DNA of 64,000 bases from Bradyrhizobium sp. Ghvi (GCF_900115265.1 NZ_FOVU01000007.1:1-64000), one strand, 5' to 3'. Positions 52,674 through 62,881 are shown, numbered from the stretch's first letter. The notes: generated by a model from the letters alone, not told the origin. Numbers and translations are program-made.

Positions 52674-54332
52674 ATGCGACATCTTCTCCGCCTGACCAGC
52701 TTCGCCCTCGCGTTCTGCACCCTGCCCGCCGCGGCCCAGACCGGGGCCCCGGTCGAGCTGCGCATTCTCGCGATCAACGACTTCCACGGTAATCTCCGTC
52801 CGCCGCCGGGCGGCATCCGCATCAACGACCCAGAAGACGGGAGCAAGAAGGTGACGGTGGCCGCCGGTGGCGCCGAGTACATGGCGACGCTGGTCAAGCA
52901 ATTGAGCGAGGGGCACAAGAACACCATCTTCGTCGCCGCCGGCGATCTGATCGGAGCGAGCCCCTTCCTGTCGGCGATGTTCCACGACGAGCCGTCGATC
53001 GAGTCGCTCTCGATGATGGGGCTTGCGATCACATCGGTCGGCAACCACGAATTCGACGAGGGCAAGACCGAGCTGCTCAGGATGCAGAACGGCGGTTGCC
53101 ATCCGGAGGACGGCTGCCAAGGGCCACATCCTTTCACCGGTGCCAAATTCCACTATCTCGCAGCGTCCACCGTCGAGAGCGCGACAGGCAAGAGTATATT
53201 GCCACCCTATGAGATCAGGGAGTTCGAGGGCATTCCGGTCGCCTTCATCGGGCTGACCTTGAAGGAAACCGCCGGCATCGTTTCTCCGTCGGGGATTGCC
53301 GGTCTCGAATTCCGCGACGAAGCCGAGACCGTGAACGCGCTTGTGCCGCAATTGAAGGCGCGGGGCGTCGAAGCCATCGTGGTGCTGATCCACCAGGGCG
53401 GCGAGCCTTCGGGCGGCTACAATGAATGCCCTGGGATCACGGGGCCGATCGTCGACATCGTGAAGAAGTTCGACCGCGCTGTCGACGTCGTTGTCAGCGG
53501 CCACACCCATCGTGCCTATGTCTGCGACATCGACGGCCGGCTCGTCACCAGCGGCGACAAATACGGCACGCTGGTCACCGCAATCGACCTCAAGCTCGAT
53601 CCTGCAACCCGCGACATCATCAGCGCCAAGGGAGAGAACGTCATCGTCGCCAACGCCTCGCTCGCCAAGGATCCTGAGCAGACCGCGCTGATCGATGCTT
53701 ATGACAAGCTCTCCGCACCGATCGCCAATCGCCCGGCCGGATCGGTGACGCAGACGCTGTCGCGCATTTCGAACGAGGCTGGCGAAAGCGCGCTCGGCGA
53801 TGTGATCGCCGATGCGCAGCTTGCCGCCACCAAGGATGCCAAGAATGGCAGCGCTGTCATCGCGCTCACCAATCCCGGCGGCATCCGCACCGACATCGTC
53901 CCCAAGGAAAACGGCATGGTGTCCTTTGGCGACCTGTTCGCCAGCCAGCCGTTCCGCAACCGTCTCGTGACCATGACCCTCACCGGCAGCCAATTGAAAG
54001 ATATGCTGGAGCAGCAATGGCTCGATCCGAAGCGGCCTCGGATCCTTCAGGTGTCGAACGGGTTCAGCTACAGCTGGGATTCGTCCAAGCCGTTCGGCGA
54101 ACGCGTAATGGCTGAGAAGATGACACTCAATGGCAGGTCGATCGAGCCAGCCACCGGCTACCGCGTCACCGTCAACGATTACCTCGCCGTCGGCGGCGAT
54201 GGCTTTACCGTCGCCAAGCAGGGCACTTCACCGCAATATGGCGGTTACGATGCCGATGCGCTGTTTGCCTTCTTTAGGGCACATGGTCCGATCGGTCCGC
54301 TACCGCCGACCCGCATCCTGCGCGTGAATTGA
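52674..54332 (+). CDS. UshA-like 5'-nucleotidase/2',3'-cyclic phosphodiesterase
   Basis: The 552-residue periplasmic enzyme has a signal peptide (cleavage near AAAQ). The metallophosphatase domain shows LAINDFHGNLR, AGDLIGASPF, GNHEFDEG and SGHTHRA. The C-terminal nucleotidase domain has TNPGGIRTDI and a substrate region NGFSYSWD. It hydrolyses nucleotides outside the cytoplasm to recover phosphate and nucleosides. Confidence 0.93.
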   Translation: MRHLLRLTSFALAFCTLPAAAQTGAPVELRILAINDFHGNLRPPPGGIRINDPEDGSKKVTVAAGGAEYMATLVKQLSEGHKNTIFVAAGDLIGASPFLSAMFHDEPSIESLSMMGLAITSVGNHEFDEGKTELLRMQNGGCHPEDGCQGPHPFTGAKFHYLAASTVESATGKSILPPYEIREFEGIPVAFIGLTLKETAGIVSPSGIAGLEFRDEAETVNALVPQLKARGVEAIVVLIHQGGEPSGGYNECPGITGPIVDIVKKFDRAVDVVVSGHTHRAYVCDIDGRLVTSGDKYGTLVTAIDLKLDPATRDIISAKGENVIVANASLAKDPEQTALIDAYDKLSAPIANRPAGSVTQTLSRISNEAGESALGDVIADAQLAATKDAKNGSAVIALTNPGGIRTDIVPKENGMVSFGDLFASQPFRNRLVTMTLTGSQLKDMLEQQWLDPKRPRILQVSNGFSYSWDSSKPFGERVMAEKMTLNGRSIEPATGYRVTVNDYLAVGGDGFTVAKQGTSPQYGGYDADALFAFFRAHGPIGPLPPTRILRVN

Positions 54333-54466
54333 TCCGGATCAAACGGTGAGGCCCGGGACAGCCCTTTGCCATTGGCTAGGGAAAGCATAGATTGGATTTT
54401 GCATTGCGTTTTGGCGCCGGATGCGCCAAGCGACGTCGAGAGTTCGTTCCCTGCGAGGCCGACCTG

Positions 54467-55396
54467 ATGAGCACGCTTCTCCTCTCCCACAAGGCCTGCC
54501 TCGACCACGTCACGCCGCCGGGACACCCTGAAAGGCCGGACCGCCTGCGCGCGGTCGAGGAAGCGCTGTCGCATGAGCGCTTCCAGTTCCTCGCTCGCGA
54601 CCTCGCGCCGGAGGGCGATCTCGATCTCGTCACGCTCTGCCACAACGAACATTACGTCACCGAGCTGCGCCACATCGCGCCGACTAGCGGTCAGGTCTAT
54701 GTGGACGGCGATACCTCGATGTCCCCCGGCACCTGGGAAGCGGTGATGCGCGGCGTCGGCGGCGCGGTGGCAGCGACTGAAGCGGTGATGAAGGGCGAGC
54801 ATCGCAACGCCTTCGTCGCGGTGCGCCCGCCCGGCCATCACGCCGAGATCGGCAAGCCGATGGGCTTCTGCTTCTTCGACAATGTCGCGATCGCCGCGCG
54901 GCACGCGCAGCGCAAGTACGGCATCAAGCGCGCGGCCATCGTCGATTTCGACGTGCATCACGGCAATGGCACCCAGGACATCTTCTGGTCGGACCCATCA
55001 GTGATGTACTGTTCGACCCATCAGATGCCGCTATTTCCGGGCACCGGCGCCAAGAGCGAACGCGGCGACCATGACACCATCGTCAACGCGCCGCTCGCCT
55101 CGGAAGACGGCGGCCCGGAATTCCGCAGCGCGTTCGAGAATCTGATCCTGCCGCGCCTGACGGAATTCAGTCCGGAGCTCCTCATCATTTCGGCCGGCTT
55201 CGACGCGCATTACCGCGATCCGCTGGCCTCGTTGAACCTGCGCGCGGAGGATTATGCCTGGGTGACGCGCAAGCTGATGGACCTCGCGGACAAGTCCGCC
55301 GGCGGGCGCGTTGTTTCTGTGCTGGAAGGCGGCTACGACCTGCAAGGACTGAAAGAATCTGTTACGGCGCATGTCGGCGCCCTGATGGGCGCTTGA
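54467..55396 (+). CDS. Histone-deacetylase-like amidohydrolase
   Basis: The start MSTLLLSHKACLDHVTPPGH at 54467 is the family start; the longer frame is discarded. The 309-residue enzyme has the zinc-site motifs RPPGHHAE and VDFDVHHGNGTQD of the HDAC/acetoin-utilisation superfamily. It removes acetyl groups from lysine, polyamines or other amides. It is followed by xseB, the order usual in bradyrhizobia. Confidence 0.92.
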   Translation: MSTLLLSHKACLDHVTPPGHPERPDRLRAVEEALSHERFQFLARDLAPEGDLDLVTLCHNEHYVTELRHIAPTSGQVYVDGDTSMSPGTWEAVMRGVGGAVAATEAVMKGEHRNAFVAVRPPGHHAEIGKPMGFCFFDNVAIAARHAQRKYGIKRAAIVDFDVHHGNGTQDIFWSDPSVMYCSTHQMPLFPGTGAKSERGDHDTIVNAPLASEDGGPEFRSAFENLILPRLTEFSPELLIISAGFDAHYRDPLASLNLRAEDYAWVTRKLMDLADKSAGGRVVSVLEGGYDLQGLKESVTAHVGALMGA

Positions 55397-55469
55397 CGGA
55401 CCCGCCACATTAAGCCCGCAAAACTCTGTTGTTTTGCATCAGAAACGAATCGGGCAATCGGAAAGTTAT

Positions 55470-55721
55470 ATGGCCGAAAATACCCAAATCGACGTCGGCA
55501 GGCTCACCTTCGAGCGCGCGATCGAGGAACTCGAAACGATCGTGAAGCGGCTCGAGGATGGCAAGGTGCCGCTCGAGGAATCCGTCACGATCTACGAGCG
55601 CGGCGAAGCCCTGAAACGGCGCTGCGAGGAGCTGCTGCGCCAGGCCGAGGCGCGCGTCGACAAGATCACCACCGATGCCAGCGGCCAGGCGACCGGCACA
55701 GCTCCGCTCGACGTGCAGTAG
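55470..55721 (+). CDS. xseB: Exodeoxyribonuclease VII small subunit
   Basis: The 83-residue product (RLTFERAIEELETIVKRLED, GKVPLEESVTIYERG) is the helical XseB subunit that stabilises the XseA nuclease. The start MAENTQIDV at 55470 is chosen; a longer frame adds 12 residues. It lies 73 bases after the deacetylase gene, probably in the same transcript. Confidence 0.95.
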   Translation: MAENTQIDVGRLTFERAIEELETIVKRLEDGKVPLEESVTIYERGEALKRRCEELLRQAEARVDKITTDASGQATGTAPLDVQ

Positions 55722-56307
55722 GGGACGCCATCGACAGACCCATTTGGGCGGGTACGCCTGCGTTTTTCAACATCGCACCCCGGCCGTCTCCCTCTCCTGG
55801 AAACGCGGTTGCGGATACCAGAATTGAAGAATTGTCTCGCCGGCGCTTTTCGGTCCGCGAATCCCGCCAAAATATCTGTCTTTTCGCCCGGAATTCTGCC
55901 AGGGAACCGGGTAGAACTGGAACCTCCGCCCCGGGGCCGCAATTAACCAAATTGGCCCGCCGGTTGCATCTGCATACCCCTAATCTGCCCGGCGGGTTGG
56001 CTTTGACCCAAGCTTTGGTGTAAAGCTGCGCGGAGTGTGGCTTTTTGTTTGCCTTGACGTGGGGACCGATCACCAACGACAAGCGCCTCAAATCGCTGAT
56101 GAAATTGGCTTGGACGGACGAAGCCGATCTACGTGACAGGGATCACAGAGACTGAACCGGAGCGCACTTAAGCTCACCTAAGCTTGAAGACGGGGCATTG
56201 CCCCATGCAGGTGGCTCCGACGGTTTAAGGACTCGCGCTGCGCCGATATTGTGCAAACCCATCGCGCACCGGAATGACCTTCCGGCGCTGAAAAATTGGA
56301 AATCGCC
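55722..56307. other. Leader region of dxs, no gene seen
   Basis: About 590 bases separate xseB and dxs. Short frames lack binding sites and known motifs. The segment should contain the dxs promoter, but no -35/-10 pair or riboswitch could be named with confidence. Confidence 0.5.
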
Positions 56308-58236
56308 GTGAACGCATACAGCAAGACGCCGCTTCTCGACACCATCCGGACGCCGGAAGACCTGCGCAAGCTCAAGGTCGAGCAGGTTCGCCAGGTCGCT
56401 GACGAGCTGCGTCAGGAGACCATCGATGCCGTCTCGGTCACCGGCGGTCACTTCGGTGCAGGTCTCGGCGTCGTCGAGCTCACCACCGCGATCCACTACG
56501 TCTTCGATACGCCGCGTGACCGCCTGATCTGGGATGTCGGCCACCAGGCCTATCCGCACAAGATCCTCACCGGGCGCCGCGACCGCATCCGCACGCTGCG
56601 CACCGGCGGTGGGCTGTCCGGCTTCACCAAGCGCAGCGAAAGCGATTACGATCCGTTCGGCGCCGCGCACTCGTCGACCTCGATCTCGGCCGGCCTCGGC
56701 ATGGCCGTGGCGCGCGATCTTTCCGGCGGCAAGAACAACGTGATCGCGGTCATCGGCGATGGCTCGATGTCGGCAGGCATGGCCTATGAGGCGATGAACA
56801 ATGCCGGCGCGATGAACTCCCGCCTGATCGTCATCCTCAACGACAACGACATGTCGATCGCTCCGCCGGTCGGCGCCATGAGCGCCTATCTGTCGCGGCT
56901 CTACTCCGGCAAGACCTACCGCACGCTGCGCGAGGCGGCGAAGCAGATCAACAAGCGACTGCCCAAGATCATCGCCAACCGCGCCAACCGCGTCGAGGAA
57001 TATTCCCGCGGCTTCATGATGGATGGCGGCACGCTGTTCGAAGAGCTCGGCTTCTACTATGTCGGCCCGATCGACGGTCACAACCTCGACCATCTGCTGC
57101 CGGTGCTGAAGAACGTGCGCGACATGGAGACCGGCCCGATCCTGGTCCACGTCGTGACGCAGAAGGGCAAGGGCTACGGGCCGGCGGAAGCCTCCGCCGA
57201 CAAGTACCACGCCGTCGTCAAGTTCGACGTCGCCACCGGCACGCAGGCCAAGGCCAAGCCGAATGCGCCGGCCTACCAGAACGTGTTCGGCCAAAGCCTC
57301 GTCAAGGAAGCGCAGAAGGACGACAAGATCGTCGCCATCACTGCGGCCATGCCGTCGGGCACCGGCGTCGACATCTTCAACAAGGCCTTCCCGGACCGCA
57401 CCTTCGACGTCGGCATCGCCGAGCAGCACGCCGTGACTTTCGCCGCCGGTCTTGCGACCGAAGGGTACAAGCCGTTCTGCGCGATCTACTCGACCTTCCT
57501 GCAGCGCGGCTATGACCAGATCGTGCATGACGTGGCGATCCAGAGCCTGCCCGTCCGCTTCGCCATCGACCGCGCCGGTCTGGTCGGCGCCGACGGCGCC
57601 ACGCATGCCGGCTCGTTCGACAACGCCTATCTCGGCTGTCTGCCGAACATGGTGATCATGGCGGCGGCGGATGAGGCCGAGCTCGTGCACATGGTGGCGA
57701 CCCAGGTCGCGATCAACGACCGTCCGAGCTCGGTGCGTTATCCGCGCGGCGAAGGCCGTGGCGTCGAGATGCCCGAGGTCGGCATTCCGCTCGAGATCGG
57801 CAAAGGCCGCATGATCCGCCAGGGCAACAAGATCGCCCTGCTCTCGTTCGGCACGCGTCTGGCCGAATGCGAGAAGGCGGCCGACGAACTCGCCGCCCAT
57901 GGCCTGTCCACCTCGATTGCAGATGCGCGCTTCATGAAGCCGCTGGACACCGAGCTGGTGCTCAAGCTTGCCCGCGATCACGACGTCCTGATCACCATCG
58001 AGGAAGGTTCGATCGGCGGCTTCGGCTCGCATGTCGCCCAGTACCTGGCCGACCAGGGCGTGCTCGACACCGGCATGGTCAAGTTCCGCTCCATGGTGCT
58101 GCCTGACGTGTTCCAGGACCACGACACGCCCACCGCGATGTACGCCCGCGCCGGTCTCGACGCCAAGGGCATCGTCGCCAAGGTGTTCGAGGCGCTCGGC
58201 AAGGACGTCAAGACCGAGACGGTCAAGCTGGCTTGA
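56308..58236 (+). CDS. dxs: 1-deoxy-D-xylulose-5-phosphate synthase
   Basis: This thiamine-diphosphate enzyme joins pyruvate and glyceraldehyde 3-phosphate, the first step of the MEP isoprenoid pathway (also feeding hopanoids, thiamine and pyridoxal). The thiamine-binding motif is GDGSMSAGMAYEAMNNAG, and the first histidine region is VTGGHFGAGLGVVE. The central IAEQHAVTFAAGLATEG and RYPRGEGRG segments are typical. The GTG start (MNAYSKTPLLDTI) at 56308 is the likely one. The 642-residue length is normal. Confidence 0.96.
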   Translation: MNAYSKTPLLDTIRTPEDLRKLKVEQVRQVADELRQETIDAVSVTGGHFGAGLGVVELTTAIHYVFDTPRDRLIWDVGHQAYPHKILTGRRDRIRTLRTGGGLSGFTKRSESDYDPFGAAHSSTSISAGLGMAVARDLSGGKNNVIAVIGDGSMSAGMAYEAMNNAGAMNSRLIVILNDNDMSIAPPVGAMSAYLSRLYSGKTYRTLREAAKQINKRLPKIIANRANRVEEYSRGFMMDGGTLFEELGFYYVGPIDGHNLDHLLPVLKNVRDMETGPILVHVVTQKGKGYGPAEASADKYHAVVKFDVATGTQAKAKPNAPAYQNVFGQSLVKEAQKDDKIVAITAAMPSGTGVDIFNKAFPDRTFDVGIAEQHAVTFAAGLATEGYKPFCAIYSTFLQRGYDQIVHDVAIQSLPVRFAIDRAGLVGADGATHAGSFDNAYLGCLPNMVIMAAADEAELVHMVATQVAINDRPSSVRYPRGEGRGVEMPEVGIPLEIGKGRMIRQGNKIALLSFGTRLAECEKAADELAAHGLSTSIADARFMKPLDTELVLKLARDHDVLITIEEGSIGGFGSHVAQYLADQGVLDTGMVKFRSMVLPDVFQDHDTPTAMYARAGLDAKGIVAKVFEALGKDVKTETVKLA

Positions 58237-58245
58237 TCGCTTTCA

Positions 58246-58367
58246 CCTCTCCCGCTTTGCTTGCGGGAGAGGTCGCGCCGGAGGCGCGGGTGAGGGCTTT
58301 CGCCTCTTGGGGTTCTCGCGAGCGGAGACAACCCTCTCCCCACCCCTCCCCCGCAAGCGGGGGAGGG
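58246..58367. repeat. Palindromic dispersed element after dxs
   Basis: Two strong hairpins frame the element: CCTCTCCCGC/GCGGGAGAGG (58246-58272) and CCCTCCCCCGC/GCGGGGGAGGG (58344-58367). This is a common intergenic repeat type in bradyrhizobia. It may also help end the dxs transcript, although no T run follows. Confidence 0.82.
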
Positions 58368-58424
58368 AGCAGAGCACGTGCTGCGGCTCGTAGCTCGATC
58401 CAGACTTTTCCGGCTTTGACTCCC

Positions 58425-58979
58425 ATGAAAATCTATTTGGCAGGCCCCGATGTGTTCCTGCCGGATGCGGTTGAGATTGGCCGCCGCAAGGCCGCGATCT
58501 GCACTGCGCACGGCCTGACTGGTCTCTACCCCCTCGACAAGGCCATTGACCTCACCGCGCCCGACGCCTCCAGGCAGATCTTCTGCGGCAACGAGGCGAT
58601 GATGGACGAAGCTGACGCCATCATCGCCAATCTCACCCCCTTCCGCGGCGCGGGCGCCGATCCCGGCACTGTCTACGAGCTCGGCTACATGGCCGGTCGC
58701 CGCAAGTTCTGTCTGGCCTATTCCAACGATGGCGCCGCCTATGCCGACCGTCTCGGCCGCTTCATGGCCATCACCTCCGAGGATGGGCGGTTGGTCGATG
58801 CGCAGGGGCTGACGGTCGAGGATTTCGGCCTCGTCGACAACCTCATGATGATCCATGCGCTGGAGCTGCACGGCTGTCCTCTGGTGACGCCGGCAGAGCA
58901 GCCGATCGACGTCTGGCATGATCTCGCCGCGTTCGAGGCTTGCGTCCGGATGGCAGCCGCGCGATTGATCGCTACATAA
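58425..58979 (+). CDS. Nucleoside 2-deoxyribosyltransferase
   Basis: The 184-residue product starts MKIYLAGPDVFLPDAVEIGR. It carries ANLTPFRGAGADPGTVYELG, the substrate and catalytic-glutamate region of this family. It exchanges bases on deoxyribonucleosides or hydrolyses modified nucleotides. The start at 58425 avoids the repeat element that the longer frame would run through. Confidence 0.9.
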   Translation: MKIYLAGPDVFLPDAVEIGRRKAAICTAHGLTGLYPLDKAIDLTAPDASRQIFCGNEAMMDEADAIIANLTPFRGAGADPGTVYELGYMAGRRKFCLAYSNDGAAYADRLGRFMAITSEDGRLVDAQGLTVEDFGLVDNLMMIHALELHGCPLVTPAEQPIDVWHDLAAFEACVRMAAARLIAT

Positions 58980-59006
58980 GCACTTCAGTCGTCTTTCGGA
59001 GATCCG

Positions 59007-59741
59007 ATGTCCCCTGCCCGCAAGCGTGCGGATGTTCTGCTGGTCGAGCGTGGCCTGTTCGAGAGCCGGGCGCGGGCGCGCGCGGCGATCGAGGCCGGGC
59101 TCGTCACGGCCGACGACAAGCAGGTCGCAAAGCCCTCGGAGACAATCGCCGAGGACGCGATGATCCAGGCCGTGCCGGCGCATCCCTACGTCTCGCGCGG
59201 CGGCGTCAAACTCGCTGGCGCGCTCGAGCGTTATCCAATCGATGTTGAGGATCATGTCTGCCTCGACGTCGGCGCCTCCACCGGCGGTTTCACCGAGGTG
59301 CTGCTGGCCAATGGGGCGAGCCTGGTGTTCGCGATCGATGTCGGCACCAGCCAGTTACACGCCTCGCTCCGCGGTCATCCCAAGATCGTGTCGATGGAGG
59401 AGACCGACATCCGCAGCTATGAGGGCAAGCGGCTGCCGGCGCGGCCCGATATCGTCGTCATCGACGTCAGCTTCATCTCGCTCAAGACGGTGCTTCCCGT
59501 GGCCCTGTCGCTGGCGGCGGCGCCGATGAGTCTGCTCGCGCTGATCAAGCCGCAATTCGAAGCCGATCGGAAGCACAACAAGAAAGGCATCATCCGCGAT
59601 GCCGCCGTGCACCAGGAGATCTGCGACGAAATCGCGGCCTTCGCGGCATCGCTCGGCTGCACCGAGATCGAGGTGTTTCCATCCTCGATCGCAGGGGGCG
59701 ACGGCAATATCGAATTCTTCCTGGGCGCGCGCCGTGGTTGA
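59007..59741 (+). CDS. tlyA: TlyA family rRNA 2'-O-methyltransferase
   Basis: The 244-residue protein has an N-terminal S4 RNA-binding domain (RADVLLVERGLFESRARARA) and a FtsJ-type methyltransferase domain with LDVGASTGGFTEVLL. TlyA proteins methylate ribose in 16S and 23S rRNA. The gene overlaps the next methyltransferase gene by 8 bases. Confidence 0.93.
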   Translation: MSPARKRADVLLVERGLFESRARARAAIEAGLVTADDKQVAKPSETIAEDAMIQAVPAHPYVSRGGVKLAGALERYPIDVEDHVCLDVGASTGGFTEVLLANGASLVFAIDVGTSQLHASLRGHPKIVSMEETDIRSYEGKRLPARPDIVVIDVSFISLKTVLPVALSLAAAPMSLLALIKPQFEADRKHNKKGIIRDAAVHQEICDEIAAFAASLGCTEIEVFPSSIAGGDGNIEFFLGARRG

Positions 59742-60981
59742 GCGCGTCACAATCGATCACGTCGGCCATCGCGGCGACGGCGTCTCGCTCACGACGGGCG
59801 ATGCAGTCTATGTGCCCTACACGCTTGGCGGCGAGACCGTGGAAGTCGATCATGTCGTCGGCCATCATCCCGATCGCCGCAAGCTGCTGGCGGTCGATGT
59901 CGCCAGTCCGGAACGGATCGAACCGTTCTGTCCGCATTTCGGCGTCTGCGGTGGCTGTGCGATCCAGCACTGGGCGGCGGAGCCGTATCATGCCTGGAAG
60001 CGCAACATCGTGGTCGAGACACTGGCCCAGGCCGGCATCGATTGCGACGTGGCGCCGCTGGTCGATGCCCATGGCGCCGGCCGCAGGCGCGTCACCCTGC
60101 ATGGCAGGTTCGGCACGCATGACGTGCTCAAGGTCGGCTTCTCGGCAACAAGCTCGCACGATGTCATTCCGATCGATCGCTGCCCGATCCTCGATCCCGC
60201 ACTTGAAGGCGCGCTCGACGCCGCCTGGGGGCTCGCCGAGCTCCTGACGTCCAAAATGCCGGTGACGAAGCCGCTTGACATCCAGGTCACCGCAACCGCC
60301 AACGGCCTCGATATCGACCTGCGCGGCTCCGGCCCGCTGCCGACGCCGCTGGTCACGGCATTATCGCGCGTTGCCGAGCAGCACCATTTGGCGCGGCTGA
60401 CGCGACATGGCGAGCTCGTGCTGCAACGCCTGCCGCCGACGGTGAAGATGGGCCGCGCGGAAGTGACGCTGCCGCCGGGCTCGTTCCTGCAAGCCACTGT
60501 CGCGGGCGAGGAGATGCTGGCCGCGCTCGCTTCAGAACGCATCGGAAAAGCCAAGGAGGTTTTGGATCTCTTCTGCGGCGTCGGTCCATTTGCGCTCAGG
60601 CTGGCGGAGAAGTCATGCGTTACCGCTTACGACAACGATGCCGGCGCCGTCGCCGCGCTGGCGAAAGCCGCGCGCACGCCAGGGCTGAAGCCGATCAGGG
60701 CCGAGCCACGCGATCTGTTCCGCCGGCCGCTGATGCCGCAAGAACTACGCGATGTCGATGCCGTCGTGTTCGATCCGCCGCGTCAGGGCGCGCAGGCGCA
60801 GGCTCTGAAGCTGGCTGCGAGCAAGGTGCCGGTGATCGTCGCAGTCTCCTGCAACGTCGCGACCTTCGCCCGCGACGCCCGGCTGCTGATCGATGGTGGT
60901 TACCGGATCGAGAGCGTGGTGCCCGTGGACCAGTTCCGCCACACATCACACGTGGAATTGGTGGCGCGGTTCACGCGCTAA
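59734..60981 (+). CDS. TrmA/RlmD-like RNA uracil-C5 methyltransferase
   Basis: The GTG start at 59734 lies inside the end of tlyA; a longer frame upstream is a shadow. Residues 1-50 are a TRAM-like domain. Cysteines C66, C72 and C75 (FCPHFGVCGGCAIQ) belong to a 4Fe-4S site. The SAM motif is LDLFCGVGPFALRLA, and the catalytic segment is AVSCNVATFARD. The 415-residue length fits RumA/RlmC relatives. The target base is not determined. Confidence 0.9.
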   Translation: MVERVTIDHVGHRGDGVSLTTGDAVYVPYTLGGETVEVDHVVGHHPDRRKLLAVDVASPERIEPFCPHFGVCGGCAIQHWAAEPYHAWKRNIVVETLAQAGIDCDVAPLVDAHGAGRRRVTLHGRFGTHDVLKVGFSATSSHDVIPIDRCPILDPALEGALDAAWGLAELLTSKMPVTKPLDIQVTATANGLDIDLRGSGPLPTPLVTALSRVAEQHHLARLTRHGELVLQRLPPTVKMGRAEVTLPPGSFLQATVAGEEMLAALASERIGKAKEVLDLFCGVGPFALRLAEKSCVTAYDNDAGAVAALAKAARTPGLKPIRAEPRDLFRRPLMPQELRDVDAVVFDPPRQGAQAQALKLAASKVPVIVAVSCNVATFARDARLLIDGGYRIESVVPVDQFRHTSHVELVARFTR

Positions 60982-61568
60982 CGCCGCAGTACCCCAAGCG
61001 CCGGCGACTCGCCGGGCAGCATGTTCGAATGGATATCGCTGTCCATGCGCCCCGAGTCCCGCTGGGTGAACCCGGCCCCGAACGACAGGCTGAGGTTGGA
61101 GGTCGGCTTGAATTCGACGCCCGCGAATGCACCATAACCGGGCGCGGCGGCGGAGGTCAGCGGCGCAACCGAGCTGCCGATGCCGTTACCGTATTTCAGC
61201 GTGTCGAAGCCGGCAAAGAACGTCACGGGCGAACCGCCCGCCGTTTTCATGTTGTAGCCGAACTGGGTGCTGTCGTAGGACAGCGCGCTGAAATTGCTCG
61301 CAGGCCCGGTCTGGCTGAAACCGCTCAGACCGAGATTGCCGCTCCGGCTTCCGACAAAGAAGCCGGGGTGAAAGTCGTAGCCACTATTAGCATCACCGGT
61401 ATTGAAGCTTGGAAAGTTGCCGTAGCTGTCGGCACTGCCGCCATAGCCAAAAGCTCCGCCCGGAATCCAATATTGCAGGGGGGCGACCTGCGCATGAGCC
61501 GGCGCTCCACTGAAACAGAGCACCGCGAAAAAAATTACGAAACCGCAGGAGCTTAGAAGGCCGGGCAT
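60978..61568 (-). CDS. Exported glycine- and serine-rich protein
   Basis: The start MPGLLSSCGFVIFFAVLCFS at 61568 gives a clear signal peptide (cleavage near AHAQ). The mature part is rich in Gly, Ser, Phe and Tyr (GGAFGYGGSADSYGNFPSFN) and ends in amphipathic beta-like repeats (SNLSLSFGAGFTQRDSGRMD), as in outer-membrane beta-barrel proteins. Its stop overlaps the stop of the facing RNA methyltransferase gene. Function unknown; conserved in bradyrhizobia by recollection. Confidence 0.7.
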   Translation of the reverse strand: MPGLLSSCGFVIFFAVLCFSGAPAHAQVAPLQYWIPGGAFGYGGSADSYGNFPSFNTGDANSGYDFHPGFFVGSRSGNLGLSGFSQTGPASNFSALSYDSTQFGYNMKTAGGSPVTFFAGFDTLKYGNGIGSSVAPLTSAAAPGYGAFAGVEFKPTSNLSLSFGAGFTQRDSGRMDSDIHSNMLPGESPALGVLRR

Positions 61569-61822
61569 CCAGACAACCGTCAGAAAAAGCGCGTGGATTA
61601 TACGCCCGGCATCGTGTGAATACCAGCGACGGGACGCCCAACATCCCACCATCCGGTTCCAGGATGCCCTCTTTCTGGCGCTTTGAACCTCCTGCGCGTC
61701 GGATTGACCCACCTAGAGGACGCGCCAGCCGAGCCGCCATATCGATCGCGGGAGTCTGGCGTAGCCGACAACGCGCAATTGCGCAGACCTTTGAAAATGC
61801 CTGACACTGGATGGAGGCTATC

Positions 61823-62881
61823 ATGGAGGTCAATACCGACAGGTTGAATGCCTTTATGGGCAAGATGATCACCGAGGTCGGGGCGGCGATGAACGCATCG
61901 CTCGTTCTCTTGGGCGACAAGCTCGGCCTCTACCGCGCCCTTGCCGCCAAGGGACCTATGAACTCCGCCGAGCTCGCGAGCGCCACCGGAACAGCGGAGC
62001 GGTATGTCCGCGAATGGCTGGCGAGCCAGGCCGCGTCCGGCTACGTCGAATACGACGCCGGCTCTGGAAAGTTCTCGATGCTGCCGGAGCAGGCGATGGC
62101 GCTCGCTGACCAGGACAGCCCGGTGTTCCTTGGCGCGGTCGGCAACGTCATCGCGGCCGCATTTCTCGACGAGCCGAAGGTTTCCGACGCCTTCAAGTCC
62201 GGGAAAGGCGTCGGCTGGAACCGGCGCAGCGAATGCCTGTTCTGCGGCACCGCGCGCTTCTTCCGCACCGGCTACATGCACCATCTCGTGCAGGAGTGGC
62301 TGCCCGCGCTGGACGGCGTCGTGGACAAGCTGAACCGCGGCGCCAAGGTTGCCGATGTCGGCTGCGGGCACGGCGTCTCGACGCGGCTGATGGCCGAGGC
62401 TTTTCCCAATTCCCGTTTCTATGGCTTCGATTATCACGAGGGCTCGATCGAAGCGGCACGAAAAGCGGCAGCCGAGGCCAGGCTGGGCGATCGCGTCAGC
62501 TTCGCGGTCCACTCGGCCAAGACCTATCCGGCCGAAGGCTACGACCTCGTCTGCTTCTTCGATTGCCTGCACGACATGGGTGATCCCGTTGGCGCAATCA
62601 GCCATGTGCGTCAAACCATGGCGAAGGACGGCACGTGCATGCTGGTCGAGCCGTTCGCCGGCGACCGCCTCGAAGACAATCTCAACCCGGTCGGGCGCGT
62701 CTATTACGCCGCGTCGACCATGATCTGCACGCCGGCTTCGCTCGATCAGGAGGTCGGCCTTGCTCTCGGGGCACAAGCCGGTGAGGCAAGGCTACGCAAG
62801 GTCGCGAGCGAAGGCGGATTGTCGCGCTTCCGTCGCGCCGCCGAGACGCCGTTCAACCTGATCCTGGAGGCTCGGATCTGA
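61823..62881 (+). CDS. Class I SAM-dependent methyltransferase
   Basis: The start at 61823 follows GGAGG by six bases; an ATG 12 bases upstream lacks a binding site. The 352-residue protein has an N-terminal winged helix (GPMNSAELASATGTAERYVR) and a Rossmann domain with motif I VADVGCGHGVSTRL. Further motifs are FYGFDYHEGSIEAA and DLVCFFDCLHDMGDP. It resembles O-methyltransferases with dimerising N-terminal domains. The substrate is unknown. Confidence 0.87.
   Translation: MEVNTDRLNAFMGKMITEVGAAMNASLVLLGDKLGLYRALAAKGPMNSAELASATGTAERYVREWLASQAASGYVEYDAGSGKFSMLPEQAMALADQDSPVFLGAVGNVIAAAFLDEPKVSDAFKSGKGVGWNRRSECLFCGTARFFRTGYMHHLVQEWLPALDGVVDKLNRGAKVADVGCGHGVSTRLMAEAFPNSRFYGFDYHEGSIEAARKAAAEARLGDRVSFAVHSAKTYPAEGYDLVCFFDCLHDMGDPVGAISHVRQTMAKDGTCMLVEPFAGDRLEDNLNPVGRVYYAASTMICTPASLDQEVGLALGAQAGEARLRKVASEGGLSRFRRAAETPFNLILEARI

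Noticed and set aside
56143..58122. A 659-codon minus-strand frame opposite dxs
   Set aside because: The plus strand encodes an intact Dxs with all motifs. The opposing frame is the usual long shadow of a GC-rich gene.
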